Below, piece after piece: positions 52,634 to 61,073 of a stretch of DNA of 64,000 bases (positions are counted from its first letter, which is position 1; every line of letters begins with the position of its first letter). Under the pieces are notes generated by a model that did no database searches, had not been told where the DNA came from, and worked only from the letters and a program-made list of their open reading frames with translations. The DNA comes from UBA12567 sp964598425. Lineage in GTDB: Bacteria; Planctomycetota; Phycisphaerae; Phycisphaerales; SM1A02. The stretch is from the NCBI GenBank assembly GCA_964598425.1, contig CAZRBV010000011.1, forward strand, positions 6,686 through 70,685, given 5' to 3'. The translations under genes and the position numbers were made by a program.

Positions 52634-53296
52634 CTAGATGACCATGGTTGTCGGAGCATCGTCGACCAGGATTTCGGCCGCCGTCTTGCCAATCACCTCA
52701 TCGACCGTGACTCCTGGCGCCAACTCCGTCAACGCGAAACGCTTTCGCTCCGGATCCATCTCCAGGACGCACAGATCGGTGATGACCATGTCAATGCAGG
52801 CGACACCAGTCAGCGGCAAGGTGCAGGCCGGAAGAAGCTTGGGCTCACCCCTCTTGTTGCAGTGGTCCATGATGACGACAACCCGCTGCACGCCAGCAAC
52901 CAGGTCCATTGCTCCGCCCATGCCCTTGACGAGTTTGCCGGGGATCATCCAGTTTGCGATGTCCCCTTCCTGGCCGATTTCCATGGCGCCGAGGATTGCC
53001 AGATCGATGTGTCCACCTCGGATCATCTCAAATGACTCGTGACTGGAGAAGAAGCTGGCACCAGGCACGGCTGTGACGGTCTGCTTGCCAGCGTTGATGA
53101 GGTCTGCATCGACGGCTTCATCTGTGGGGAAAGCCCCCATTCCCAGAAGGCCGTTCTCCGACTGCAGCCATACGGTCATGTCCTCTGGCACATGATTCGC
53201 GACCAGTGTCGGCATGCCGATACCCAGATTGACGTAGAAGCCGTCCCGCAATTCGCGGGCGGCGCGGCAGGCGACTTGATCTCGATTGAGTGGCAT
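52634..53296 (-). CDS. scoB: 3-oxoacid CoA-transferase subunit B
   Basis: A 220-residue beta subunit of succinyl-CoA:acetoacetate-type CoA transferase. The catalytic Glu lies in SENGLLGMG. Other blocks are FYVNLGIGMPTLVANHVPED, PGASFFSSHESFEMIRGGH and TDLCVLEMD. The enzyme needs an alpha subunit, but none is encoded next to it: the next gene upstream is the divergent aldehyde dehydrogenase. TACACT lies 7 bases before ATG 53296, which fixes the start within a longer open frame. Confidence 0.93.
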   Translation of the reverse strand: MPLNRDQVACRAARELRDGFYVNLGIGMPTLVANHVPEDMTVWLQSENGLLGMGAFPTDEAVDADLINAGKQTVTAVPGASFFSSHESFEMIRGGHIDLAILGAMEIGQEGDIANWMIPGKLVKGMGGAMDLVAGVQRVVVIMDHCNKRGEPKLLPACTLPLTGVACIDMVITDLCVLEMDPERKRFALTELAPGVTVDEVIGKTAAEILVDDAPTTMVI

Positions 53297-53303
53297 GCGA
53301 GGA

Positions 53304-53309
53304 AGTGTA
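53304..53309 (-). promoter_or_regulatory. -10-like TACACT 7 bases before scoB
   Basis: On the minus strand TACACT is followed by TCCTCGC and ATG 53296, without a Shine-Dalgarno sequence. Confidence 0.5.
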
Positions 53310-53371
53310 CGATCTGGTGACGGGCGGCGGTTCCTGAGGGTCGGGGCTGTGCCTGAAACCGGCCCTGCCCT

Positions 53372-53377
53372 TACAAT
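53372..53377 (+). promoter_or_regulatory. -10-like TACAAT 6 bases before the ALDH7 gene
   Basis: TACAAT is followed by CTCCTG and ATG 53384. This is the best -10 match in the set and it leaves no room for a leader. Confidence 0.55.
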
Positions 53378-53383
53378 CTCCTG

Positions 53384-54931
53384 ATGGCAACTACTACCGA
53401 CATCGTTACAGAACTCTGCGCGCATCCATTGCTGCTGGCTGATTCCGAGCCTGGCGACGGGCGCGTGGTTTCCACCAATCCGGCCACCGGTGCTGTTCTG
53501 GGCGCCGTGCGGCTGCAGTCTGCTGCGGAATACGAAGAAGCCGTTCAGCGAGCGATGCTCGTGCAGCGGTCGTGGCGGATGTTCCCCGCTCCAAAGCGAG
53601 GGGAACTCGTACGCCGCATGGGGAATGCGTACCGCGAGCATGAGGAGGAGCTGGGGCGCCTCGTGACGATGGAAATGGGCAAAATCCTTCCGGAAGGCAT
53701 CGGCGAGGTTGTGGAGTGCATCGACATCGCTGACTTCGCTGTGGGGCTTTCAAGGCAGTTGTATGGGCTGACCATGCCGTCAGAGCGACCGCTCCATCGC
53801 ATGTATGAGCAGTGGCATCCGTTCGGCACGATCGGGATCATCACCGCGTTCAATTTCCCGGTCGCCGTATGGGCGTGGAATGCCATGATCTCAGCAGTCT
53901 GCGGAAATGCCCAGATCTGGAAGCCAAGCCTTGCGACACCACTCACAGCCATCGCCATGACAAACATCGCGCAGCAGGTCATGCGTGAGCAGGACATGTT
54001 TGTGCCGACCGACGGGGATCCTGCAGATCTGTTCGGGCTGATTATTGGCACCGATGACGAAATCGGCGAGACCATGATCGCCGACCGTCGACTGCCGCTT
54101 ATCAGTGCCACGGGGTCAACTCGTATGGGACGGCACGTGGGTACGCAGGTCGCCAAACGACTTGGGCGGAGTTTGCTTGAGCTTGGCGGGAACAACGCGA
54201 TCATCGTGACTGAATCGGCCGACGTTGATCTGGTGGTGCGGGGAACCCTCTTTGGTGCCGTCGGCACGGCAGGGCAGCGATGCACGTCTACCAGACGGCT
54301 CATTTGTCATGAGTCGCTCGTTGATCAAGTCGCCACCGGGTTGGCAAAGGCCTATCAGCAAGTGCCGATTGGCGATCCACTCGAGGCTTCCACACTGGTT
54401 GGACCGCTGATCGACCAGCGAAGCGTCGATGCCATGCGGGCCGCTGTCGAGGCCGCGACAGGGGAGGGGTGCGAGGTGCTCTGCGGCGGAGTCGAGGGAA
54501 TTGATTGCTTCGATTCGCATGAAGGCAACTTCGTGACACCGACGATTATTCGCGTGCCTCGTGGGGCAACGCCAGATATCACGCGTGAGGAAACGTTCGC
54601 GCCGATTCTGTACGTGTTCGAGTACTCCAATCTCGAAGATGCCATCGAGATGCAGAACGATGTCGACCAGGGGCTCTCCAGTGCGGTATTCACGGATTCC
54701 GTTCGCATGGCCGAACGATTCCTGTCCGCTGCTGGATCAGATTGCGGTATCGCCAATGTCAATATCGGCACGAGTGGGGCTGAGATCGGTGGCGCCTTCG
54801 GTGGCGAAAAGGACACTGGCGGCGGCCGCGAGAGCGGCTCTGATTCATGGAAGGCCTACATGAGGCGGCAGACTTGCACCATCAACTGGGGCGATGACCT
54901 GCCGCTGGCACAGGGAATCGAGTTCGGTTGA
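53384..54931 (+). CDS. ALDH7-type aldehyde dehydrogenase (aminoadipate-semialdehyde type)
   Basis: A 515-residue NAD-dependent aldehyde dehydrogenase. ALDH7 signatures are GTIGIITAFNFPVAVWAWN, LLELGGNNAIIVTESADVD with the general base Glu, and the nucleophile Cys in GTAGQRCTSTRRL. The family oxidises alpha-aminoadipate semialdehyde in lysine breakdown, and related aldehydes. It is divergent from scoB and is followed 13 bp later by a Nudix gene. Confidence 0.93.
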   Translation: MATTTDIVTELCAHPLLLADSEPGDGRVVSTNPATGAVLGAVRLQSAAEYEEAVQRAMLVQRSWRMFPAPKRGELVRRMGNAYREHEEELGRLVTMEMGKILPEGIGEVVECIDIADFAVGLSRQLYGLTMPSERPLHRMYEQWHPFGTIGIITAFNFPVAVWAWNAMISAVCGNAQIWKPSLATPLTAIAMTNIAQQVMREQDMFVPTDGDPADLFGLIIGTDDEIGETMIADRRLPLISATGSTRMGRHVGTQVAKRLGRSLLELGGNNAIIVTESADVDLVVRGTLFGAVGTAGQRCTSTRRLICHESLVDQVATGLAKAYQQVPIGDPLEASTLVGPLIDQRSVDAMRAAVEAATGEGCEVLCGGVEGIDCFDSHEGNFVTPTIIRVPRGATPDITREETFAPILYVFEYSNLEDAIEMQNDVDQGLSSAVFTDSVRMAERFLSAAGSDCGIANVNIGTSGAEIGGAFGGEKDTGGGRESGSDSWKAYMRRQTCTINWGDDLPLAQGIEFG

Positions 54932-54944
54932 TTCAGGAGCATCA

Positions 54945-55607
54945 GTGAATCCAACCACGATCATTCACCTTCGCAGACCGGCAATTGTGTCGCTTGGCGA
55001 CCGCGAGTGGCTGCCTGATCCGCACCTGCGCGCCGAGGCCGAGCGGCGGTGGTCCAACATGCAGGTGTCGAACCCGAAGCTCTATGACGGACAGATGATT
55101 CACGTTGCTGGTGTGCATCGCAATGGGGCCGGGGGGGCGGTCATCCAAGGGTTTCCGTGCGCCTTTCGCTGGTATGCGGTGCAATCCGAGCCAGATGAAA
55201 CCGGTCCGAGCCATGACTGCATGTGCCGGCCGCTGGGGGTCAAAGGTGTGACGCGGTGTGGCGATCGAGTTCTTCTTGGCCGTCGCGCCCAATGGACGAC
55301 CTGGCAAGCGGGATGTTGGGAACTGGCGCCCTCAGGAGGTGTCGAACCAGGGAACAGCCCGGAGCAGGCGCTTGCGGCCGAGTATGCAGAGGAAATCGGT
55401 CGAGTGTTGTCATCAACACCTCGCGCCGAGGCGGTGATGTTCGATCCAAACACGCGCACATGGGAAGTCGTGCTGACGGTCGACATTCCGACCGATGACA
55501 TTGGATTCAATACAGGCGAGTACGACGAGTTCGTATGGACACTTCCGAGCGAAATCCCCGAGAACACAACGCCCATTGCGCGTCGAATACTTGCACAACT
55601 CAGCTGA
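54945..55607 (+). CDS. Nudix hydrolase with variant Nudix box
   Basis: A 220-residue Nudix-fold protein. The box GGVEPGNSPEQALAAEYAEEIG keeps the three metal-binding acids of EYAEE, but the first Glu of Gx5E is Asn and the Arg of RE is Ala. The N-terminal 90 residues (ending DGQMIHVAGV) resemble the extension of some eukaryotic-type Nudix enzymes. AGGAG lies about 6 bases before GTG 54945. It follows the ALDH7 gene closely, so co-transcription is likely. The substrate is unknown and activity may be altered. Confidence 0.8.
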   Translation: MNPTTIIHLRRPAIVSLGDREWLPDPHLRAEAERRWSNMQVSNPKLYDGQMIHVAGVHRNGAGGAVIQGFPCAFRWYAVQSEPDETGPSHDCMCRPLGVKGVTRCGDRVLLGRRAQWTTWQAGCWELAPSGGVEPGNSPEQALAAEYAEEIGRVLSSTPRAEAVMFDPNTRTWEVVLTVDIPTDDIGFNTGEYDEFVWTLPSEIPENTTPIARRILAQLS

Positions 55608-55652
55608 ATTGCTGATATCGAAGTGTTGGACCTGTTGTTCCTGGTTGGGCTG

Positions 55653-55973
55653 CTAGGCCGACCGAACGTCCAACCACTTGGACACGCTGCGGAGATCGGC
55701 TGCGATCTGGGGCGTCACGAGAAGCGTGAATTCCTGGCCGGCTTCACACCGCTGCAGCCGGGTGGCTCGCTTGCGGTTCGTCCATGGGCGTCCTGCGCGG
55801 ACGTATGTGACGTTGTCCTTCTGCCGGCGCTGACGAGCAAGTGCCCGCATGCCTTTTTGAATCTCCGGCTGCATCCACATGAGGCGCTCAATCGTTTTGA
55901 CCTTCGAGCTGGTCGTGGGGACCTGCCTGACGGTACAGGTCAGCGTTTCGTTCGGAGTGATTTCAGTACTCAT
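55653..55973 (-). CDS. Conserved-looking basic protein, unknown
   Basis: A 106-residue basic cytoplasmic protein that I do not recognise. An Arg/Lys-rich centre (ARQRRQKDNVTYVRAGRPW and NRKRATRLQRCEAGQEFTL) is followed by a helix, TPQIAADLRSVSKWLDVR. It could bind nucleic acid. AGGA lies about 10 bases before ATG 55973. The 170 bp between it and the GspE-like gene show nothing else. Confidence 0.6.
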   Translation of the reverse strand: MSTEITPNETLTCTVRQVPTTSSKVKTIERLMWMQPEIQKGMRALARQRRQKDNVTYVRAGRPWTNRKRATRLQRCEAGQEFTLLVTPQIAADLRSVSKWLDVRSA

Positions 55974-56147
55974 TGGATAGTGGTTCCTATTCGGGAAGCC
56001 CCGCAGTATACCAGCCTCGGCTCTACATCAAGAACGGGGCTGGATTGGCATTCAGCGGGCCGTCTGGCGGAGGCGATCACCCGGGTGGATTGTTCTCAAC
56101 ACGTGCTGCTGCTATCAGGAGGGGCGTTTCCGGGCAGGTGATCTGGA

Positions 56148-57854
56148 CTACTCGGACCCTGCGACCCGTTCAATCTCGCCAAAGGTGGTCTGCCCCTCAG
56201 CGACCAGGCTGAACCCGAACTGCTCAAGCGAGGTGAACAGACCCTGCTTCGCGAGGTTGCGAATGCCCTTGATGGACGGCTCCTTCATGATGAGGTCTCG
56301 GATGCCGTCAGTGATCTCGAGAAGTTCAAAGAGTGCCCGCCGGCCATGAAAGCCGGTTCGAAGGCACTTCTTGCAGCCCTGAGGGACGTAGATCTTCGAG
56401 AGCCCGGCGACCTGCTGCCCCATGCGAAGCGTCTGATTGGGCGTGGGCGCGACGGCTTTGCGGCACGTCGGGCAGAGCAGCCGCACGAGGCGCTGGGCGA
56501 CGATGAGGTTGAGCGCGTTGGCTACCAGTGGAGCTTCGATGCCCAGATCCAGCAAGCGGAAGATCGCGCCGATTGTGTCTTTGGCGTGGACCGTTGTGTA
56601 GACCAGGTGTCCGGTCATCGAAGCCTGCATCGCGACGGTTGCCGTTTCAATGTCCCTGATTTCACCGACAAAGATGACATCTGGATCCTGTCGCAGCACG
56701 GATCGAAGCACGCTGTGAAAGGTCGTCCCCTGGCCGTGGTCGACCGGAATCTGGGTGCAGCCTTCAAGGAAGTACTCGACGGGGTCCTCGATGGTGATGG
56801 CGTTTCGCTGTTCGACATCGATTTCGCGCAGGCACGAGTACAAGGTTGTGGTCTTGCCTGAGCCGGTCGGGCCACACGCCAGCAGCAGGCCAGCATCTCG
56901 TGTGGCGATCGTCCGGAGCTTTTCATACATCCACGGAACGAGTCCCAGTTCATGGAGCCGGCTTGGGCTGTTTGAGGCGTCAAGCACGCGAATGACGAGT
57001 TTCTGGCCATGCACGGATGGCGTGAGGCTGACGCGATAGTCAACCCGGCGGCCTTTGATTGACACCGAGAAGTGTCCGTCCTGCACTTGGTTCTTCTGGC
57101 TCGTCTCGATCTCGCACAGGACCTTCACAATTCCGAGGAGTCGTTTGAAAATCTGTTTTGAGAACTGCACAGCAGTGATCATTGTGCCGTCTACCCGGAG
57201 TCTGACTGTGCAGCCTTCGATGCGAGGTTCGATGTGCAGGTCCGTGGCTCGCGTTCGGAACGATGCGTACAGAAGCTTTCGGAAAGCTCGTGTTCCTTCA
57301 GCTCCGTCTTTGTCGCGGCCCGTATCGATGCCGCCCGATTGTGCCTGATGTACGGTCACGCCGCGATTGTCGACGAGACTGATGTCCTCTTCCCCGAAGC
57401 CCTTGTCTTCGCCAGAAGCGATGATGTCTTCCAGTTTGCGTTCCCAATTGGTCTGCGCCACCTGGCCGGTGTCCGCATGAAGATCGACGTCCAGCGTGTC
57501 GAGGTCTGGCGGGAAAAAGTCGTCTTCAAGCGGGGCGCTTGGCTCGACCTCTGCGACCGATATCAGCTCCTGCGGATCGATAAACGTGATTTTTGTTCGG
57601 CCAACCTTGACGATGTCGCCATTGCCGAGTCTGTTTGAATCGACCTGCTCGTCATTGAGGGTTGTTCCGTTGCGACTCTTGAGGTCTCGAATCAGGAAGC
57701 CGTTGTCCGAGCGCTCAATGACGCAGTGATGCCGGCTGGCCCGCTCATCCTTCAAAACCAGCGTGTTGTCATCGGCGCGGCCGATGGTCACCGGCCGATC
57801 CGTGAGTTCAAATCGCCTCCGTCCCTGCTTGGTTTTGACCTCAATCTGTGGCAT
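56148..57854 (-). CDS. FHA domain fused to GspE/PilB-type secretion ATPase
   Basis: A 568-residue cytoplasmic ATPase for type II secretion or type IV pili. An FHA phosphothreonine-binding domain replaces the usual N-terminus: GR at 25-26, SRHH at 40-43 and SRNGT at 61-64. A linker of about 90 residues follows, then the ATPase core with Walker A GPTGSGKTT at 328-336, the Asp box DPDVIFVGEIRD and a zinc motif CPTC...CKKC. GGGGAG lies 7 bases before ATG 57854. No other secretion or pilus gene is in the window. Confidence 0.92.
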   Translation of the reverse strand: MPQIEVKTKQGRRRFELTDRPVTIGRADDNTLVLKDERASRHHCVIERSDNGFLIRDLKSRNGTTLNDEQVDSNRLGNGDIVKVGRTKITFIDPQELISVAEVEPSAPLEDDFFPPDLDTLDVDLHADTGQVAQTNWERKLEDIIASGEDKGFGEEDISLVDNRGVTVHQAQSGGIDTGRDKDGAEGTRAFRKLLYASFRTRATDLHIEPRIEGCTVRLRVDGTMITAVQFSKQIFKRLLGIVKVLCEIETSQKNQVQDGHFSVSIKGRRVDYRVSLTPSVHGQKLVIRVLDASNSPSRLHELGLVPWMYEKLRTIATRDAGLLLACGPTGSGKTTTLYSCLREIDVEQRNAITIEDPVEYFLEGCTQIPVDHGQGTTFHSVLRSVLRQDPDVIFVGEIRDIETATVAMQASMTGHLVYTTVHAKDTIGAIFRLLDLGIEAPLVANALNLIVAQRLVRLLCPTCRKAVAPTPNQTLRMGQQVAGLSKIYVPQGCKKCLRTGFHGRRALFELLEITDGIRDLIMKEPSIKGIRNLAKQGLFTSLEQFGFSLVAEGQTTFGEIERVAGSE

Positions 57855-57991
57855 GCGCTGCTCCCCGGCCCGATCTCGTGCCCGCATCCGAATGGGCTCT
57901 GCTGCGGGGCCGATTCTCCCGCGACGTCATCGTACACTCCAGCGACCCCTGATTGGACATTCCTCCGCAACCCTGCTTGAATGTAGGGTTG

Positions 57992-59089
57992 ATGCGAAAA
58001 GAGACAGTCACGCTGTGTGTGCTCCTCGGCTCCTGCGCTGCTTCCGCTGCCGCCAAGACGATTCGCGTGCCGGGCGAAGCTGCGACCATTCAGGCAGCGG
58101 TTGACAAGGCGGAGCCCGGAGATCGCATCCTTGTCGGGGCCGGTACCTATCGCGAGGCCATCGATCTTCGCAACCGCAGAGTGACGCTGGACGGTGAAGC
58201 AGGCCCGTCTCGCACCGTCATCGATGCCTCGGGCATCGATCGCCCTGTGATCACGGTGACCGGTGGCAGGGATGACATCGCCGCCATTCGCGGATTCAGA
58301 ATCATCGGAGGTTCGGGTGACCGGACCCGCTATGGCGAGGCAGCCACCATCGGTGGGGGGATCCTCATCAAAGGATGCTCGCCCGTTATCGAGAATTGTC
58401 GCATTGTGGGCAATGTTGCCTCATATGAAGGTGGAGGCGTTTGGATCGGTAACGCCGCCGCGCCCCGCTTCGTGCGATGCACGATTTCATCGAACCGATC
58501 TGAGCGGGGGGGCGGCGTCTTCGTACACGGCAGCGAACCGACCTTTACCGATTGCCAATTCTCTTCGAATCAAGCAATTTTCGCTGGCGGCGGGATGGCC
58601 ATCGACGCGGGATCACGCGTGACCATTCTTGATGGGACCTTCAAGGACTGCGGCACGACGCACAATGGAGGTGCCGTGCATGTGTATGACAGCATCGCCA
58701 CGTTGCGTCGATGCACCTTTGTCCAGAATGCGGCCGGTGGTGCTGGAGGGGCGATCTATCAGGGGTACAACTCACGGGTCGACACGATCGATGTCGACTA
58801 TCGAACGTTCGGAGACAGCGTCTTCGGTGAGTGGCACGAGGAGTTGTCGCCCCCCAAGGGGGCCTGCTGCATCGATACCATGTGCATCGAGGTGACTGAG
58901 CGTGCCTGCCTGGACGCATCAGGCCGATGGTCCGGCCCGGACACTGATTGCATCTCGGTGCGGGCCGCCGCGTGCCCGGTACCACAGCCCGGGGACTTGA
59001 ACGGCGATTCTGCCGTGGACATCCGGGACATGGCGATCCTGATGAGCCTGTGGGGGGAGGGCACCCCCGGAGAATCCACATCCCCCTGA
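57992..59089 (+). CDS. Secreted right-handed beta-helix protein with dockerin-like tail
   Basis: A 365-residue exported protein. After the signal peptide (CVLLGSCAASAAA) come parallel beta-helix rungs of the pectate-lyase type, with repeats such as GGGILIKGCSPVIENCRIVGN, GGGVWIGNAAAPRFVRC, GGGVFVHGSEPTFTDC and GGAVHVYDSIATLRRC. Two Cys-rich turns (KGACCIDTMC) precede the tail PGDLNGDSAVDIRDMAILMSLW, a single dockerin-like EF-hand. It is likely a polysaccharide-binding or -cleaving surface protein, but catalytic residues cannot be assigned. Confidence 0.83.
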   Translation: MRKETVTLCVLLGSCAASAAAKTIRVPGEAATIQAAVDKAEPGDRILVGAGTYREAIDLRNRRVTLDGEAGPSRTVIDASGIDRPVITVTGGRDDIAAIRGFRIIGGSGDRTRYGEAATIGGGILIKGCSPVIENCRIVGNVASYEGGGVWIGNAAAPRFVRCTISSNRSERGGGVFVHGSEPTFTDCQFSSNQAIFAGGGMAIDAGSRVTILDGTFKDCGTTHNGGAVHVYDSIATLRRCTFVQNAAGGAGGAIYQGYNSRVDTIDVDYRTFGDSVFGEWHEELSPPKGACCIDTMCIEVTERACLDASGRWSGPDTDCISVRAAACPVPQPGDLNGDSAVDIRDMAILMSLWGEGTPGESTSP

Positions 59090-59110
59090 CCGGAAGAGAC
59101 CTTCATCGTC

Positions 59111-59139
59111 TTGTTGGTCCGCCCCGATGGGCGTAGAAT
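59111..59139 (+). promoter_or_regulatory. Sigma-70-like promoter for korA-korB-mnmG
   Basis: TTGTTG (59111-59116), a 17-base spacer and TAGAAT (59134-59139) match a housekeeping promoter. The ATG at 59127 falls inside it, so the true korA start must be GTG 59175, about 35 bases after the -10. Confidence 0.6.
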
Positions 59140-59174
59140 CTCCCTTTTCGGCCGGGGAATGCAGGACCAGCGAC

Positions 59175-61073
59175 GTGACAAGCCAAGCACCAGAGGCACC
59201 AAGTACGACTTCGCCGACGCCCGTCGAGGCGGTCGCAGTTCGATTCGCCGGAGACAGCGGTGATGGCATGCAGCTGGCTGGTGGCCAGTTCACCAGCACC
59301 ACCGCCGTTCTTGGAAACGACTTCTCAACCTTCCCCGATTTCCCGGCCGAGATTCGCGCGCCCCGCGGCACGACCTTTGGCGTATCGGGCTTTCAGGTTC
59401 ACTTTGCCGCTCGCCCCATTCACACGCCTGGCGATTCAGTTGATGTGTTGGTGGCGATGAATCCGGCGGCGTTCAAAACAAATATCTCCGAGGTTCGCCC
59501 CGGCGGCATGATCATTGCCGACGAGGATGAGTTCACCGGGGTTGGGCTGAAGAAGGCGGGCTACTCGCCGGATGACAAGCCGCTCGCCGACGAAGTGCTT
59601 TCGTCTCGGTACCGAATCGTCACCGTTCCGATGACGCGCATCGTTCGTGAGGCACTCGCCGAGACAGGCCAGAGCGCCAAGGAAATCGATCGCTGCCGAA
59701 ACATGTTTGCACTTGGTCTGGTGTGTTGGATGTATGACCGTCCGCTCACTCCGACCATTGAGTGGCTCGAGTCCTACTTCGGCAAGAAGAAGAAGCGGCC
59801 CGAGGTCGCTGCGATGAATGTCACGGCGCTCAAAGCGGGTTGGGCCTTCGGAGAAACGACGGAGGCCATTCCCGAGCGGTATCAGGTCGCCGCTGCCGAA
59901 TTGCCGCCGGGGCTCTACCGAAAAATCAATGGCAACGAGGCGATGGTGCTGGGGCTTGCGGTCGCGGGCTCGAAGGCGGACACGCAGGTGAGTTACTGCG
60001 GATATCCGATTACACCTGCATCTGACCTGTTGCATGGACTGTCTGCGCTCAAGCGATTCGGGATACAGACCTTTCAGGCTGAAGATGAGATTGCCGCAGT
60101 TGCCGCAGCCATTGGCGTGAGTTACGCCGGCGGCATTGGCGTGACGGGTACCTCCGGACCGGGGCTTGCGCTCAAGGGTGAGGCACTTGGTTTGGCCGTC
60201 ATGCTTGAGTTGCCTCTGGTTGTCGTCGATGTGCAGCGAGCCGGCCCCGCGACCGGGATGCCCACCAAGACCGAGCAGACCGATCTGCTTCAGGCGATGT
60301 ATGGCCGCTCGGGTGAGGCCCCTTGTGTCGTGCTCGCGGCGGCGTCACCGGCAGACTGCTTCGACACAGCGATTGAGGCGGTGCGACTGGCCGTCCGTGC
60401 GATGTGCCCTGTCATTGTGCTGAGCGACGCGGGGATCGCCAACGGTGCCGAGCCGTGGCAGGTTCCGGACGTTGGGTCGATTTCGCCGATCACCATCGAG
60501 CATCCAGTTGCCCAGGCCGATTCCGATGAGGCCTTCGAGCCATACCTGCGCGATCCTGAGACGCTCGCCCGGCGTTGGGCTATTCCCGGCACGCCGGGTC
60601 TTGAGCATCGGCTCGGCGGGCTTGAGAAAGACGGCACGACTGGCGCTGTGACCTATGACGGACCGAACCATCAGACGATGATTGCAGCGCGGGCAGAGAA
60701 AGTCGCTCGGGTCGCCGATGTTATTCCGCCGCTGGAAGTTGGCGGCGACGTTGGAGCCGACACGCTTGTTGTGGGTTGGGGCGGTACGAAGGGTGCAATC
60801 GTTTCGGCGACGGAGCGGCTGCAGCGAGACGGCATGCCGATGGCGATGGTCCACTTGCGGCATCTCAATCCGATGCCACCGAACCTCGGGGAAGTGCTGG
60901 GCCGTTACAAAAATGTCATTGTTCCCGAAATCAACAGCGGTCAACTCGCCATGCTGCTCCGAGCGAATTACCTGGTCGATGCCAGGACCGTGAGCGTGAT
61001 CCAGGGGCGGGGATTCCATGTCGAAGAATTGGCTACGGGCATTCGAGAAGCGATCGAGGAGGCAGGGCAATGA
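59175..61073 (+). CDS. korA: 2-oxoacid:ferredoxin oxidoreductase, fused gamma-alpha subunit
   Basis: A 632-residue subunit of 2-oxoglutarate (or 2-oxoacid):ferredoxin oxidoreductase, which makes acyl-CoA and reduced ferredoxin. The gamma domain leads (RFAGDSGDGMQLAGGQF, GVSGFQVHFAARPI), and the alpha domain follows (YCGYPITPASDLLHGL, GVTGTSGPGLALKGEALGLA). The two-subunit KorAB layout needs no separate delta ferredoxin subunit. GTG 59175 is preferred over ATG 59127, which lies within the promoter. It overlaps korB by 4 bp. Confidence 0.93.
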   Translation: MTSQAPEAPSTTSPTPVEAVAVRFAGDSGDGMQLAGGQFTSTTAVLGNDFSTFPDFPAEIRAPRGTTFGVSGFQVHFAARPIHTPGDSVDVLVAMNPAAFKTNISEVRPGGMIIADEDEFTGVGLKKAGYSPDDKPLADEVLSSRYRIVTVPMTRIVREALAETGQSAKEIDRCRNMFALGLVCWMYDRPLTPTIEWLESYFGKKKKRPEVAAMNVTALKAGWAFGETTEAIPERYQVAAAELPPGLYRKINGNEAMVLGLAVAGSKADTQVSYCGYPITPASDLLHGLSALKRFGIQTFQAEDEIAAVAAAIGVSYAGGIGVTGTSGPGLALKGEALGLAVMLELPLVVVDVQRAGPATGMPTKTEQTDLLQAMYGRSGEAPCVVLAAASPADCFDTAIEAVRLAVRAMCPVIVLSDAGIANGAEPWQVPDVGSISPITIEHPVAQADSDEAFEPYLRDPETLARRWAIPGTPGLEHRLGGLEKDGTTGAVTYDGPNHQTMIAARAEKVARVADVIPPLEVGGDVGADTLVVGWGGTKGAIVSATERLQRDGMPMAMVHLRHLNPMPPNLGEVLGRYKNVIVPEINSGQLAMLLRANYLVDARTVSVIQGRGFHVEELATGIREAIEEAGQ

